Shown: positions 53,223-62,675 of the stretch, in pieces
How positions within the stretch are numbered: position 1 is the stretch's first letter
Layout: every line of letters starts with the position of its first letter
Assembly (NCBI GenBank): GCA_964581385.1
Contig: CAZOOK010000001.1
Span: 1-64,000, forward strand
Reading direction: 5' to 3'
DNA: 64,000 nucleotides
Origin: CAZOOK01 sp964581385
Lineage (GTDB): Bacteria > Pseudomonadota > Gammaproteobacteria > Nevskiales > Nevskiaceae
The notes under the pieces: generated by a model
Seen by the model: only the letters and a program-made list of their open reading frames with translations
Database searches by the model: none
What the model was told of the DNA's origin: nothing
Program-made: the position numbers and the translations under genes

Positions 53223-54952
53223 CACTGGGCGAGACGGTTCACGGTGTCGCGCAAAAGAGCGTTATCCGGCGCCGTCTTCAGCGCGCCATTGAGGACGCTG
53301 TGTGCCTGCTCCTTGTCGCCCAACGTCCACAACACTTCACCGAGGTGCGCGGCGATTTCCGGGTCCGGGAGCAGGCTCATGGCCTTTTGCAGCAGCGGCA
53401 GGGCGTCCTTCGCGCGCCCCTGCTTGAATTGCAGCCAGCCCATGCTGTCGATGACGGCCGGATCGTTCGGCGACAGCTCCATTGCGTGCGCGATGAGTTT
53501 CTGCGCTTCCTCGTAACGATTCGTATGAACCGTCAGCATGTAACCAAGTGCGTTAAGTGCGCGCGCGTCGTCCGGTGCCTTTTCCAGCAGATTTTTCAGA
53601 TCCGCCTCAGCGTGGTCGATCTGGTTCAAGCGCTCGAACGCGAGCGAGCGCGCATACAACAGATCGCCGTCGTCGGGATCCTGTTGCAATGCCGTGTTAT
53701 AGAGCGTCAGTGCTTCGCTATTCTGACCGGCATCGATAAGCATCTCACCCTCACCGACGTAAAAGCGTGTCGCCAGCGGTGAATATTGATGACGCAACTG
53801 CTCGAAGATTTCGCGCGCTTCCGGCATCCGTTTCAGCTTGCCGAGCATGGTCGCACGGCGGACCAGCGCATCCAGCGCCTGATTGCCGCTGGTGACCTTT
53901 TCATACTGCGCCAGGGCCTGCTCCGGTCGATTGCGAAGCTCGGCGACACGGCCTAGGAAATAAGTCGCGTCCATCTGCTTGTCCGGCAGTTTGGCCAGAT
54001 CGCGAAGCCGCGCTTCGGCTTCATCGAGCTTTTTTTCCTCCAACGCCAGCAGTGCCAGCGCCAACAGTGCGTCGCCATTGTTGGGTTCAATCGCCAGCAC
54101 TTTCTGCAATTGCACGTGCGCGGCATCGCGCTGGTTGGATTCGATCAGCAGCCGCGCGTAACCGAGGCGAAGGTCGGCGGCATTCTTGGCGTTTTTGACG
54201 GCGCCATCAACGAGACCGTCCGCTTCGGCGACCCCGCCTTTCTTGATCAGAATGCTGGCGAGCAGCATGGCCGCGTCGCGCGACGTCGGATCCAGCTTCA
54301 CTGCCTCGCGGGCGGCGACTTCCGCGACATCGCCGTGATTGAAGCGTTGCGCGAGCAGCGCCTTGGCGCGATACGCGCTGGAATGTTTCGGATACAGCGC
54401 CACCAGGCGGTCCATCAGCGCCAGCGCCGCGTCGGACTTGTCGGGTTCTTGCGATAGCAGCAGCGCAACGTGCCGGAAGCCGTCTTCAATGCCACCCGGA
54501 TGATCCTTGACGATAGCCTCGCACTGCTCGAAGGCCTCGTCCGTGAGCCCGGCGCGCAGGGTCAGGCGCGTAATGACCTCGCGCGCATCCAGACTGTTCG
54601 GATCGATCTGGTGCCATTTGCGCGACGCAGTCAGTGCCAGATCCTCGCGGCCGGCGGCCAGTGCCAGCGCGGTGGCTCGCGCGGCCAGTTGCGCGTCAGG
54701 CGCGAATGCCAGCGCTTTCAAGAATTCCTCGGCCGCCATTTCCGGCTGCTGGCGGCCCGCGGCCATTTCGCCGGCGAGCACATGATATTGCGCCTGCGCC
54801 TCGGGCGATCCGAGGCCAGACATATCCTGCGAGTACACTGCGGGTCTTTCTGAACTGGCCTGCGCTGGTTGCTGCGGGAAAATGGCGCATCCACCCAGCA
54901 AAACAAGGCCGAAGCTCAACGGCAGGTGCAGCGGGGATCGAGAGCGGAACAC
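53222..54952 (-). CDS. TPR-repeat outer-membrane lipoprotein (PA4667-like)
   Basis: About 576 residues starting at GTG 54952, which puts a signal sequence and lipobox (LSFGLVLLGGCA) near the N-terminus; the frame is open to 55093, but that would overlap the divergent hemA start. The rest is a long array of TPR helices (AEEFLKALAFAPDAQ, YFLGRVAELRNRPEQALAQYEKV, DSMGWLQFKQGRAKDALPLL). It is the conserved TPR protein between hemA and lolB in gammaproteobacteria; its exact job is not established. It is likely co-transcribed with lolB. Confidence 0.85.
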   Translation of the reverse strand: MFRSRSPLHLPLSFGLVLLGGCAIFPQQPAQASSERPAVYSQDMSGLGSPEAQAQYHVLAGEMAAGRQQPEMAAEEFLKALAFAPDAQLAARATALALAAGREDLALTASRKWHQIDPNSLDAREVITRLTLRAGLTDEAFEQCEAIVKDHPGGIEDGFRHVALLLSQEPDKSDAALALMDRLVALYPKHSSAYRAKALLAQRFNHGDVAEVAAREAVKLDPTSRDAAMLLASILIKKGGVAEADGLVDGAVKNAKNAADLRLGYARLLIESNQRDAAHVQLQKVLAIEPNNGDALLALALLALEEKKLDEAEARLRDLAKLPDKQMDATYFLGRVAELRNRPEQALAQYEKVTSGNQALDALVRRATMLGKLKRMPEAREIFEQLRHQYSPLATRFYVGEGEMLIDAGQNSEALTLYNTALQQDPDDGDLLYARSLAFERLNQIDHAEADLKNLLEKAPDDARALNALGYMLTVHTNRYEEAQKLIAHAMELSPNDPAVIDSMGWLQFKQGRAKDALPLLQKAMSLLPDPEIAAHLGEVLWTLGDKEQAHSVLNGALKTAPDNALLRDTVNRLAQ

Positions 54953-55060
54953 GGTTCGGGGGAACGGTATATGAGGCGCGAACCGGAATTGTACTCTCTC
55001 GACGCTTGTACCGCGTGGCACAGTACCGGAAAATAAGGGCCTGCTTTTCCCGCGGATTCT

Positions 55061-56317
55061 ATGGCTCTCATCACGGTTGGACTCAGCCATCACTCGGCGC
55101 CGGTCGCGGCGCGCGAGCGCGCTGCCTTTACCGATGCCGAGCTGGCCGATGCGCTGGTGCGGCTGCGGGGATTGGGGGGCATTGAGGAAGCCGCCATTCT
55201 TTCGACCTGCAATCGCACCGAATTGTTCGCCGTCGCCGCGCCGGAAGCAGTACCGCTGCTGCGCGAATGGTGGGCGCGCGAACGCGGCCTGTCAGCCTCA
55301 GAGTTGGAACGCTACCTCTACGAACATCGCGATCTCGGCAGCGTGATGCACAGCTTGCGTGTCGCCGCCGGGCTCGATTCGATGGTTATCGGCGAGCCGC
55401 AGATTCTAGGGCAGGTCAAACAGACGTTCGCCGCCGCCTCGGCGGCAAAAACGCTTGGCCCGATTCTGTCGCGCCTGTTCCAGCACACGCTGGCGGTAGC
55501 CAAGCTGGTGCGCAGCCGCACGCAGATCGGCGCGCATCCAGTGACGATTGCTTACGCCGCGGTGCAGATGGCGCGGCACTTGTTCAGCGACCTGCACGCG
55601 CAGACCGCGCTGTTGATCGGCGCCGGCGATACGATCCAGCTGCTCGCGCGTCACCTGCACCGCCAGGGCATCGGCCGCATGATTATTGCCAACCGCAACC
55701 TGGAACGGGCGCAGCGTCTCGCCCGCGAGACGCGTGCCTTTGCGATCCCGTTGTCCGATATGCATTCCTATCTCGGCCAGGCGGATTTGATCGTTTCCGG
55801 GACCTCCGCGCGCGGCTATGTGCTCGATCGCGCGGCGGTGGAGCGCGCGGCGGTGCGCCGGCGCCACAAGCCGGTGTTCATGATCGACCTCGCGATTCCG
55901 CGCGATATCGATCCCGGCATCGCGGCGTTGGAGGATGTGTATCTCTATACCGTCGATGATCTGCGCGCGGTCATCACCGAGAATCTGAAGATTCGCGAGG
56001 CTGCCGCCGAACAGGCCCAAGCGCTCGTGGAAGACTACGCCCGCGAGTTCGAACGCTGGCTAGAGAGCCGCGATGCCGGCGAAACGATCCGCCGTATCCG
56101 CACGCGTGCGCGTTCGCATCGCGATGTCGTGCTGGAAAAAGCACGCCGCCGGCTGGCTTCGGGCGATTCGCCGGAGGCCGTGCTCGCCTTCGTCGCCGAC
56201 ACGTTGTCGAATAAGCTGCTGCACGCACCCAGCCATGCGCTGAAGGCCGCTTCTGCAGTTGATCAGGCGTGGCTGTTGACGGCCGCTCAGAAACTATTCG
56301 ATTTGCCCGAAGAGTAG
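55061..56317 (+). CDS. hemA: Glutamyl-tRNA reductase
   Basis: 418 residues. The catalytic Cys lies in STCNRTELFA; GLDSMVIGEPQILGQVK and the NADPH domain (LLIGAGDTIQLLARHL, ANRNLERAQRLA) follow, with a C-terminal dimerisation helix region. It reduces glutamyl-tRNA to glutamate-1-semialdehyde, the first step of C5 haem synthesis. Divergent from the TPR gene and upstream of prfA-prmC-moeB, the conserved order. Confidence 0.97.
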   Translation: MALITVGLSHHSAPVAARERAAFTDAELADALVRLRGLGGIEEAAILSTCNRTELFAVAAPEAVPLLREWWARERGLSASELERYLYEHRDLGSVMHSLRVAAGLDSMVIGEPQILGQVKQTFAAASAAKTLGPILSRLFQHTLAVAKLVRSRTQIGAHPVTIAYAAVQMARHLFSDLHAQTALLIGAGDTIQLLARHLHRQGIGRMIIANRNLERAQRLARETRAFAIPLSDMHSYLGQADLIVSGTSARGYVLDRAAVERAAVRRRHKPVFMIDLAIPRDIDPGIAALEDVYLYTVDDLRAVITENLKIREAAAEQAQALVEDYAREFERWLESRDAGETIRRIRTRARSHRDVVLEKARRRLASGDSPEAVLAFVADTLSNKLLHAPSHALKAASAVDQAWLLTAAQKLFDLPEE

Positions 56318-56384
56318 AGCGAGTTTGCTCCGCCGCTCGCCGGTCTCTGCGAGTCTCATGCTTCCAGAAAGCTTTCCGATATCG

Positions 56385-57476
56385 ATGAAATCTTCGCTGT
56401 TCGACAAACTCCAGAACATGGCCGAGCGCCGCGAGGAAGTCGCGCGTGAATTGTCATCTCCGGAAGCAGCTGGCGATTCCGACCGTTTCCGTCGCTTGTC
56501 GCAGGAATATGCACAGCTGGGACCGCTCACCGAGACCTATACCGCCTATCGCCAGACCCTGCAGGAGATCGACGATGTCGAAGCGCTGCGCAACGATGCC
56601 GACCGCGAGTTGCGCGCAATGGCCGATGCCGACTGGCCCACACTTGTCCAGCGTCGCGACGCGCTGGAAGCGGAGCTGAAATCGTATCTGGTGCCGAAGG
56701 ACCCGCTTGACAGCAGTAATGTCTTTCTCGAAATCCGCGCCGGCACCGGCGGCGACGAGGCGGCGATCTTCGCCGGCGATCTGTTCCGCATGTATTCGCG
56801 TTACGCGGAGTCGCAGCGCTGGCAGATCGAGATTCTGTCCGAGAGTCCGGGTGAGCATGGTGGCTATAAGGAAGTCATTTCGCGCTTGGTTGGCTTCGGC
56901 GCTTACTCCAAGCTCAAATTCGAATCCGGTGCGCATCGCGTGCAGCGTGTACCGGAAACCGAGGCGCAGGGGCGCATCCATACTTCGGCCGCGACGGTCG
57001 CGGTGCTGCCGGAAGTCGAGGCGGCACAAGCAGTGGACATCAATCCGGCGGATCTGAAGGTCGATACGTTCCGTTCCAGCGGCGCCGGTGGACAGCACGT
57101 CAACAAGACCGAATCCGCGATCCGCATCACGCACTTGCCGTCGGGCGTGGTCGTGGAATGCCAGGAAGAGCGTTCGCAGCACAAGAATCGCGCGAAGGCG
57201 ATGAACCTCCTCGCATCGCGTCTGCTCGATGCGGAACGCACGAAGCAGGAAGCGGAGCGCGCTGCGACGCGCAAGAAACTGGTTGGCAGCGGCGATCGCT
57301 CCGAGCGCATCCGCACCTACAATTTTCCGCAGGGACGCGTGACCGACCATCGCATCAACCTGACTCTTTACCAGCTTGAGCGCGTCATCGAAGGCGATCT
57401 CGATCCAATTATCGGGCCGCTGCTTGCTGAGTATCAGGCGGAGCAGCTCGCAGAGCTGAGTGGTGAAAACGTGTGA
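56385..57476 (+). CDS. prfA: Peptide chain release factor 1
   Basis: About 363 residues from ATG 56385 (MKSSLFDKLQNMAERREEV), the usual RF1 length; the frame is open upstream to 56325. The GGQ loop GAGGQHVNKTESAIR, the methylation target of PrmC, is intact, and the stop-codon-recognition region reads RVPETEAQGRIHTS (PET-like, as in RF1). It recognises UAA and UAG. Its last 4 bases overlap the prmC start. Confidence 0.97.
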   Translation: MKSSLFDKLQNMAERREEVARELSSPEAAGDSDRFRRLSQEYAQLGPLTETYTAYRQTLQEIDDVEALRNDADRELRAMADADWPTLVQRRDALEAELKSYLVPKDPLDSSNVFLEIRAGTGGDEAAIFAGDLFRMYSRYAESQRWQIEILSESPGEHGGYKEVISRLVGFGAYSKLKFESGAHRVQRVPETEAQGRIHTSAATVAVLPEVEAAQAVDINPADLKVDTFRSSGAGGQHVNKTESAIRITHLPSGVVVECQEERSQHKNRAKAMNLLASRLLDAERTKQEAERAATRKKLVGSGDRSERIRTYNFPQGRVTDHRINLTLYQLERVIEGDLDPIIGPLLAEYQAEQLAELSGENV

Positions 57477-58333
57477 CATTAGAGCCTGTCATCGAAGGCG
57501 ATATGAATTTGCGCGAGCACTTGCGCCGGGATGCGCAGCGGCTGGCGGCGGTCGCCGAACGTCCACGGGCAGAAGCGGAGCTGCTGTGGGCGCATGCGCT
57601 CGGCCTGTCGCGCGCGCAGCTACTCACGCGTGATCGCGAAGTGCCGGCGAAAGAAAGTGCTGGCAGCGCATCGTCGCTGATCGAACGCCGTGTTCGCGGG
57701 GAGCCGGTTGCTTATTTGCTCGGACGACGTGATTTCTGGTCGTTGAGCCTGCAGGTGACGCCGGCCGTGCTGATCCCGCGACCCGAAACCGAGTTGCTCG
57801 TGGAGTGGGCATTGGAGGGTCTGCCGGATGGCCGTGATGTCTCTGTCGCCGATCTCGGCACCGGCAGCGGCGCTATCGCGCTCGCCATCGCGGCCGAGCG
57901 CAAGCAGGCGAGGGTGGTGGCTACCGATTGCAGTGCCGATGCGCTCGCGCTCGCACGCAGCAACGCCCAGTCGAATGACATTGCAAACGTGGACTTTCGT
58001 CGCGGGGATTGGTGGAATCCGCTCGCCGGCGAATGTTTCGACATGATCCTGTCGAATCCACCTTACATCGCCGAGAACGATCTCCACTTGCCCGCGTTGC
58101 GCTGCGAGCCGGTGATCGCGCTCACCTCGGGACCGGAGGGTCTCGACGCGATACGCGTCATTGTTGCAGGCGCGCATTCGCATCTGAACGCGGACGGTGC
58201 TCTGCGCATCGAGCACGGCGCCGGGCAGGGTGCGGCGGTACGTGTCTTGCTCGCTGCTGCCGGCTTCGTGCAAATCGAGACACGTCGCGACTATGCGGGT
58301 CATGAACGCGCGACGGGTGCACGCGCGCCATGA
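57473..58333 (+). CDS. prmC: Release factor glutamine methyltransferase
   Basis: 286 residues from GTG 57473 (GTGA overlap with prfA); ATG 57503 is an alternative start that would trim ten residues. The SAM-binding VADLGTGSGAIALAIA and the catalytic ILSNPPYI are present, after an N-terminal helical domain and PRPETELLVEW. It methylates the GGQ glutamine of release factors. The next gene, moeB, also overlaps it by 4 bases. Confidence 0.96.
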   Translation: MTLEPVIEGDMNLREHLRRDAQRLAAVAERPRAEAELLWAHALGLSRAQLLTRDREVPAKESAGSASSLIERRVRGEPVAYLLGRRDFWSLSLQVTPAVLIPRPETELLVEWALEGLPDGRDVSVADLGTGSGAIALAIAAERKQARVVATDCSADALALARSNAQSNDIANVDFRRGDWWNPLAGECFDMILSNPPYIAENDLHLPALRCEPVIALTSGPEGLDAIRVIVAGAHSHLNADGALRIEHGAGQGAAVRVLLAAAGFVQIETRRDYAGHERATGARAP

Positions 58334-59073
58334 CTTCATTCGCTCGTTATGGCCGGCAAATTATCCTGCCGGAGGTCGGTGTCAACGGTCAGCAACTTCT
58401 GCGCGACTCCAGCGCGCTGGTGATCGGTGTCGGCGGACTCGGGTGCGCCGCTGCGCTTTACCTCGCTGGCGCGGGAATCGGTCGTTTGATGCTGGTTGAT
58501 CGCGATCGCGTCGATGTCACCAATCTGCATCGTCAGATTCTTTATACGCAGGCGGACGTCGGCCGGCTGAAGGTCGAGGCGGCGGCGGAGCGTTTGCAGG
58601 CGCTGAATTCCGAAGTCCGGCTGGAAGCGCAGGCCGCGGCTGCCGACGCGGATTCGCTGTGCAAACTGGTTCCAGCAGCGGATATCGTTCTCGATTGCAG
58701 CGACAATTTTCCGACCCGCTTCGCGATCAACGCCGCCTGCGTGGCGGCGCGGCGTCCGCTGGTGTCGGCCGCCGCCATTCGCAGCGAAGCGCAGCTGGCG
58801 CTGTTCGATGCTGCGCGCGGAGGTCCCTGCTATGCCTGCCTGTTCACGGACGATGGTGAGACGCAGGAGCGCTGTGAAGATGCCGGCGTGCTCGGTCCGG
58901 TGGTCGGCGTGGCCGGCAGTTACCAGGCCTTGCTGGCGCTGCGTCGTTTGCTGGGACTGGGCGACGACACCGGGCGCCTGCAGTTGTGGGATGCGCGGTT
59001 GCTGTCGTGGCGCACGCTTTCAATCGCCAAAGATCCTGAATGCACTGTTTGCGGAAATCCGCGGAAATCCTGA
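58330..59073 (+). CDS. moeB: MoeB/ThiF-type E1-like adenylyltransferase
   Basis: 247 residues. LVIGVGGLGCAAALYLAGAG binds ATP, DRDRVDVTNLHRQILY and DCSDNFPTRFAIN are E1 signatures, and two Cys pairs (CYAC and CTVC) bind zinc. It adenylates the C-terminal Gly of a sulfur carrier such as MoaD or ThiS. In the pseudomonad-like block a MoeB gene sits at exactly this place after prmC. ThiF or another E1-like role cannot be separated by sequence alone. Confidence 0.88.
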   Translation: MTSFARYGRQIILPEVGVNGQQLLRDSSALVIGVGGLGCAAALYLAGAGIGRLMLVDRDRVDVTNLHRQILYTQADVGRLKVEAAAERLQALNSEVRLEAQAAAADADSLCKLVPAADIVLDCSDNFPTRFAINAACVAARRPLVSAAAIRSEAQLALFDAARGGPCYACLFTDDGETQERCEDAGVLGPVVGVAGSYQALLALRRLLGLGDDTGRLQLWDARLLSWRTLSIAKDPECTVCGNPRKS

Positions 59074-59444
59074 TGAGCGAAACCGAACTGGTTCTGCCAC
59101 GCCGATTGGCGCTGCAGATGCTGCACGAAGCGCAGATTGCTGGCGATGAAGGCATCGCCGGAGTGGTTGCCGCGCGCAGCGGCCCTGACATATTTTTCGT
59201 TGCACCCTTTGCCGAACGGCTCGATCGGCTGCTTGCGCAAGGTTCGCAGCAGGGACGCCACCCTTGGGCTGTGTTCCGCTACCGGCCCGGCAATGACAAT
59301 GCGCCGGTCGCGGCTGATTTTTCCGAGCGTCCAGAGCTGCTGCGGCTGGATGCATCGCTGGCGACCAAGGGTGTTCTGCAGTTGCGTGCGTGGAAATTTA
59401 CCGACGGCCGCGTCGTCGAGCGTCCAATGCACATCGAGGACTGA
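59073..59444 (+). CDS. Small protein, possibly a degenerate MPN/JAMM-fold
   Basis: 123 residues from ATG 59073, overlapping the moeB stop by one base (TGATG). LVLPRRLALQMLHEAQIAGDEGIAGVVAAR resembles the first helix and strand of MPN/JAMM proteins, which often accompany E1-like enzymes, but the zinc motif H-x-H...S-x7-D is not there (HPWAVFRYRP instead). It is clearly co-translated with moeB. I do not recognise it with certainty; function unknown. Confidence 0.5.
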   Translation: MSETELVLPRRLALQMLHEAQIAGDEGIAGVVAARSGPDIFFVAPFAERLDRLLAQGSQQGRHPWAVFRYRPGNDNAPVAADFSERPELLRLDASLATKGVLQLRAWKFTDGRVVERPMHIED

Positions 59445-59497
59445 CGTTGAGGGCTGAGCCCGGACGTTTCGGCCGCGGTATGCTGTGTGCCAAGGCC

Positions 59498-60403
59498 CTA
59501 GATGGCTTGTGTTTCCGCCAGCAGTTCGCTGATCCGCCGATCCTTCTGCGCCCATAGATTCGCGATCCAGGCATTCACACGTTGCCGGAATTCGGGATCG
59601 CCATCGTAGTCGCCATCGTAGAAATCCGCAGGAACGCGCAGGCTCCGCACTTCAACAATGACGCGATGCACGCGTCCCTGGAGAAATGACCAGAAGCTTT
59701 TCGCGCCTTCAGGATAGACGACCGTGACATCCAGCAATGACGATAGCTTGCCGCCCATCGCATTGAGTGCGAATGCGAAGCCGCCGGATTTTGGTTTGAG
59801 CAGATGCCGGTACGGTGAACCCTGGCTTTCACGTTTTTTAGGCGAGAAACGCGTTCCTTCCAGAAAATTGAGGATAGCTACCGGGACGTTGGCGTATCTC
59901 GCGCAGACCTTGCGCGTGGTTTCCATGTCCTCGATGCGCAGGGCCGGGTTCTTCCGGATGGCGTCGCGGCTATGGCGTTTCATGAATGGATAGTCCAGCC
60001 CCCACCACACTGGCCCGAGCACGGGGACCCAGATCAGTTCTTTTTTCAGAAAGAATTTGAAGAATGGCGCGCGCCAGCCGAAGGCTCTGAGGAGTGCGTA
60101 GATGTCGTTCCAGGTCTGGTGATTGGCGCAAATCAGATATTGGCCGTCGTGACGCAGGTCGGCCGGAAGACGCACGTCCCATTGGACGCCGATCAGCATA
60201 TCGCCCATCCAGACATTGCACTGTCCCCACGCTTGGGCGATCGCCGATGCGAGTTGACCGAGGCGGTCGCGGAGGCTGGGAACGGGGATCAGCACTTTGA
60301 GCAGGATGACCGCGTAGATCGGGATCGCCAAGATCAAGGTATTGAGCGCGAGCACCAGCGCCATGATGACCCCGAGGACCGGGCCGCGCAGAAAGGCGAG
60401 CAT
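59498..60403 (-). CDS. PlsC-type acyltransferase (YihG-like)
   Basis: 301 residues. Two N-terminal hydrophobic stretches (VLGVIMALVLALNTLILAIPIYAVILL) precede the acyltransferase core: NHQTWND (the N-H-x4-D box), then WVPVLGPVWWGLDYPF and FLEGTRFSPKK (the E-G-T-R box). This arrangement fits the membrane 1-acyl-glycerol-3-phosphate acyltransferase-like family that includes YihG. It is convergent with the moeB operon. Confidence 0.9.
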   Translation of the reverse strand: MLAFLRGPVLGVIMALVLALNTLILAIPIYAVILLKVLIPVPSLRDRLGQLASAIAQAWGQCNVWMGDMLIGVQWDVRLPADLRHDGQYLICANHQTWNDIYALLRAFGWRAPFFKFFLKKELIWVPVLGPVWWGLDYPFMKRHSRDAIRKNPALRIEDMETTRKVCARYANVPVAILNFLEGTRFSPKKRESQGSPYRHLLKPKSGGFAFALNAMGGKLSSLLDVTVVYPEGAKSFWSFLQGRVHRVIVEVRSLRVPADFYDGDYDGDPEFRQRVNAWIANLWAQKDRRISELLAETQAI

Positions 60404-60674
60404 TCAGGCGACCTCTCGTCTGATCGGCTGCATGGCAATCGATACGACAGCTAACGCGGCTATGGCAATTGGCAACGGCATGTCCCCATCTATGAAGAAG
60501 CTTCACCGAGCAGATTCTTAAGTGACCGCTCTGGTGCGACTATTATGCCGTCGCGTTCTGACCGCCGTTGGTCGGAAAAATATCTCAATCGACCGCTTCT
60601 TGCGGCATGTCTTGATGCTATGGTGAAACTGTGTTGTTAGGACATCGCATCCCTCAACAAACAAAAAGACAGGT

Positions 60675-61988
60675 ATGAATCCGAATTCCGCCGCTGCTGC
60701 GACCCGCTTTCGCGACCGCCACGCCGTCATCGGGATCGTCGGTCTGGGCTATGTGGGTTTGCCGCTGGCCCTGCGTTTCGCCGAAGCCGGATTACGGGTC
60801 ATCGGCTTCGATATCGACCCAGCGAAGCCGGAAAAGCTGGCGGCCGGCCGCAGTTACATCAATTACATTCCTGATAAAGCCATCACCGCCGCGCTTGCGG
60901 CCGGTTTCACGGCGACCACTGACTATGCGTCTGCCGCCGAAGCGGACGCGCTGATCCTGTGCGTGCCCACACCGCTGGATGCGCATCTGCAGCCCGATCT
61001 TAGCTACATCGTGGATACTTTGAACGCACTGGCACCGCATCTGCGCGCCGGCCAACTCGTATCGCTCGAAAGCACGACTTGGCCAGGCACGACGGAGGAA
61101 GTGGTGCGGCCAATTGTCGAGCGGCGCGGCTTCGAGATCGGTAAGGATATTCACGTGGTGTTTTCGCCGGAGCGCCAGGATCCCGGCAACCCGAAGTACG
61201 ACACGCGCAATATCCCCAAGCTGGTCGGCGGCTGTACGCCCGCCTGCCTCGAAGTCGGTCTGGCCTGCTATGCACAGGCGGTGGACAAGGTGGTGCCGGT
61301 GTCGTCGACCCGCGTCGCGGAAATGGCCAAGCTGCTGGAAAATATCCACCGCGCGGTCAACATCGGCCTGGTCAACGAAATGAAGATCGTTGCCGACCGC
61401 ATGGGTATCGACATCTTCGAAGTGATCGATGCCGCCGCCACCAAGCCGTTCGGCTTCGTGCCCTACTATCCCGGCCCCGGGCTTGGCGGTCACTGCATTC
61501 CGATCGACCCGTATTACCTGACTTGGAAGGCGCGTGAATATGGCGTCAACACGCGCTTCATCGAACTTGCCGGCGAGATCAATCATGCGATGCCCGAGTT
61601 CGTCATCCATAAAGTCGCCGCCGCGCTGAACGAGCGCAACAAGGCAGTCAAAGGTTCACGTGTGCTGATTCTCGGTATCGCCTACAAAAAAAATATTGAC
61701 GATCTGCGTGAATCGCCTTCTCTGGAACTGCTCGATCGCCTGCAGAAGATTGGAGCGCAGGTCAGCTATTCGGACCCGCACATCCCCACCATTCCGCGTA
61801 TACGGCGCGGTCACTATGACCTTGCGAGCCAGCGTCTGACTGCGGCTACGCTAGCGGCACAGGATTGCGTGCTGCTCGCCACCAATCACGACGCGTTCGA
61901 TTACGACCTCATTCTCAAACATGCTCCGCTGATCGTCGATACGCGCGGCGTTTATCGCGCTCCGCATTCCAAGGTGATCAAAGCCTGA
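60675..61988 (+). CDS. UDP-N-acetyl-hexosamine 6-dehydrogenase (WbpA/TviB-like)
   Basis: 437 residues. VGLGYVGLPLALRF binds NAD; the catalytic Cys is in PGLGGHCIPIDPYYL; the C-terminal domain has ILGIAYKKNIDDLRESPSLEL. SLESTTWPGTTEE and FSPERQDPGN place it with nucleotide-sugar dehydrogenases making UDP-GlcNAcA or GalNAcA rather than UDP-Glc dehydrogenase. No other polysaccharide gene is near, so the pathway it serves is unclear. The upstream region (60404-60674) holds no gene. Confidence 0.85.
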   Translation: MNPNSAAAATRFRDRHAVIGIVGLGYVGLPLALRFAEAGLRVIGFDIDPAKPEKLAAGRSYINYIPDKAITAALAAGFTATTDYASAAEADALILCVPTPLDAHLQPDLSYIVDTLNALAPHLRAGQLVSLESTTWPGTTEEVVRPIVERRGFEIGKDIHVVFSPERQDPGNPKYDTRNIPKLVGGCTPACLEVGLACYAQAVDKVVPVSSTRVAEMAKLLENIHRAVNIGLVNEMKIVADRMGIDIFEVIDAAATKPFGFVPYYPGPGLGGHCIPIDPYYLTWKAREYGVNTRFIELAGEINHAMPEFVIHKVAAALNERNKAVKGSRVLILGIAYKKNIDDLRESPSLELLDRLQKIGAQVSYSDPHIPTIPRIRRGHYDLASQRLTAATLAAQDCVLLATNHDAFDYDLILKHAPLIVDTRGVYRAPHSKVIKA

Positions 61989-62056
61989 GACGAAAAGATC
62001 GACGGTGCGGACAATCGCCGGTGGTTGGAAAATAGGTATTCCGCGTCTCTCCCCAA

Positions 62057-62079
62057 AAGGTCGATACTGTATGCATCTT
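62057..62079 (+). promoter_or_regulatory. Imperfect NsrR-like operator upstream of nsrR
   Basis: A 23-base site has the right half ATGCATCTT exactly as in the NsrR consensus, five central bases, and a weak left half AAGGTCGAT. It ends 18 bases before the ATG of the Rrf2-family gene, fitting autoregulation. Confidence 0.5.
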
Positions 62080-62097
62080 TTTGCTGTCTAATGATCG

Positions 62098-62556
62098 ATG
62101 CGCCTGACCTTCCATAGCGATTACGGCTTGCGGCTACTGATGTTGCTCGCACTGGAGCCGGAGCGGCTCCACACCATCGAAGAAGTGTCGAAGCGCTACG
62201 GGATATCGCGCAGCCACTTGATGAAAGTGGCGATGACACTCACACAGACTGGTTTCGTCGAAAGCGTTCGCGGACGCGGTGGCGGCCTGCGCCTGGCAAA
62301 GCCTGCGGAGAGTATTGTTCTGGGCGCCGTGGTTCGCGCCACCGAGGACAGTCTCGGCATTGTCGAATGCTTCGATCGAAACACGAATACCTGCGTGGTC
62401 GCGCCGGCCTGTCGCCTCAAGGGCGTCCTCAACGACGCAATGTCGGCGTTTATGGACGTTCTCGACCAGCGCACGCTCGCCGACCTCGTGAAGGTGCCGG
62501 CGAACAACCGTCGCATGCGGCAACTACTGCCTTATACGATCGTCGTCGAGGAGTAG
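62098..62556 (+). CDS. nsrR: Rrf2-family regulator, NsrR type
   Basis: 152 residues with an N-terminal winged helix (MRLTFHSDYGLRLLMLLAL, GISRSHLMKVAMTLTQTGFVESVRGRGGG) and three Cys for an iron-sulfur cluster in ECFDRNTNT, CVVAPA and CRLKG. This Cys pattern, and the RIC gene behind two NsrR-like operators, point to the nitric-oxide-sensing repressor NsrR rather than IscR. NO destroys the cluster and relieves repression. Confidence 0.88.
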   Translation: MRLTFHSDYGLRLLMLLALEPERLHTIEEVSKRYGISRSHLMKVAMTLTQTGFVESVRGRGGGLRLAKPAESIVLGAVVRATEDSLGIVECFDRNTNTCVVAPACRLKGVLNDAMSAFMDVLDQRTLADLVKVPANNRRMRQLLPYTIVVEE

Positions 62557-62630
62557 CTCAGCTGGAGAACTATCGCTCCGGGATGACAGTCCGCATTCGG
62601 TGACATGTTTAGGCTCTCGACACGCGGACG

Positions 62631-62657
62631 ATAAGATTCATATAAAATGAATCTTAT
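62631..62657. promoter_or_regulatory. NsrR operator, near-perfect palindrome
   Basis: ATAAGATTCAT and ATGAATCTTAT (11-base arms, exact complements) flank ATAAA. This matches the known NsrR motif (AAGATGCAT-N5-ATGCATCTT) at nearly every position and lies 19 bases before the RIC gene start, over a TATAAA-like -10. Binding would block transcription. Confidence 0.8.
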
Positions 62658-62675
62658 CGTCACGGGAGAATAGTC

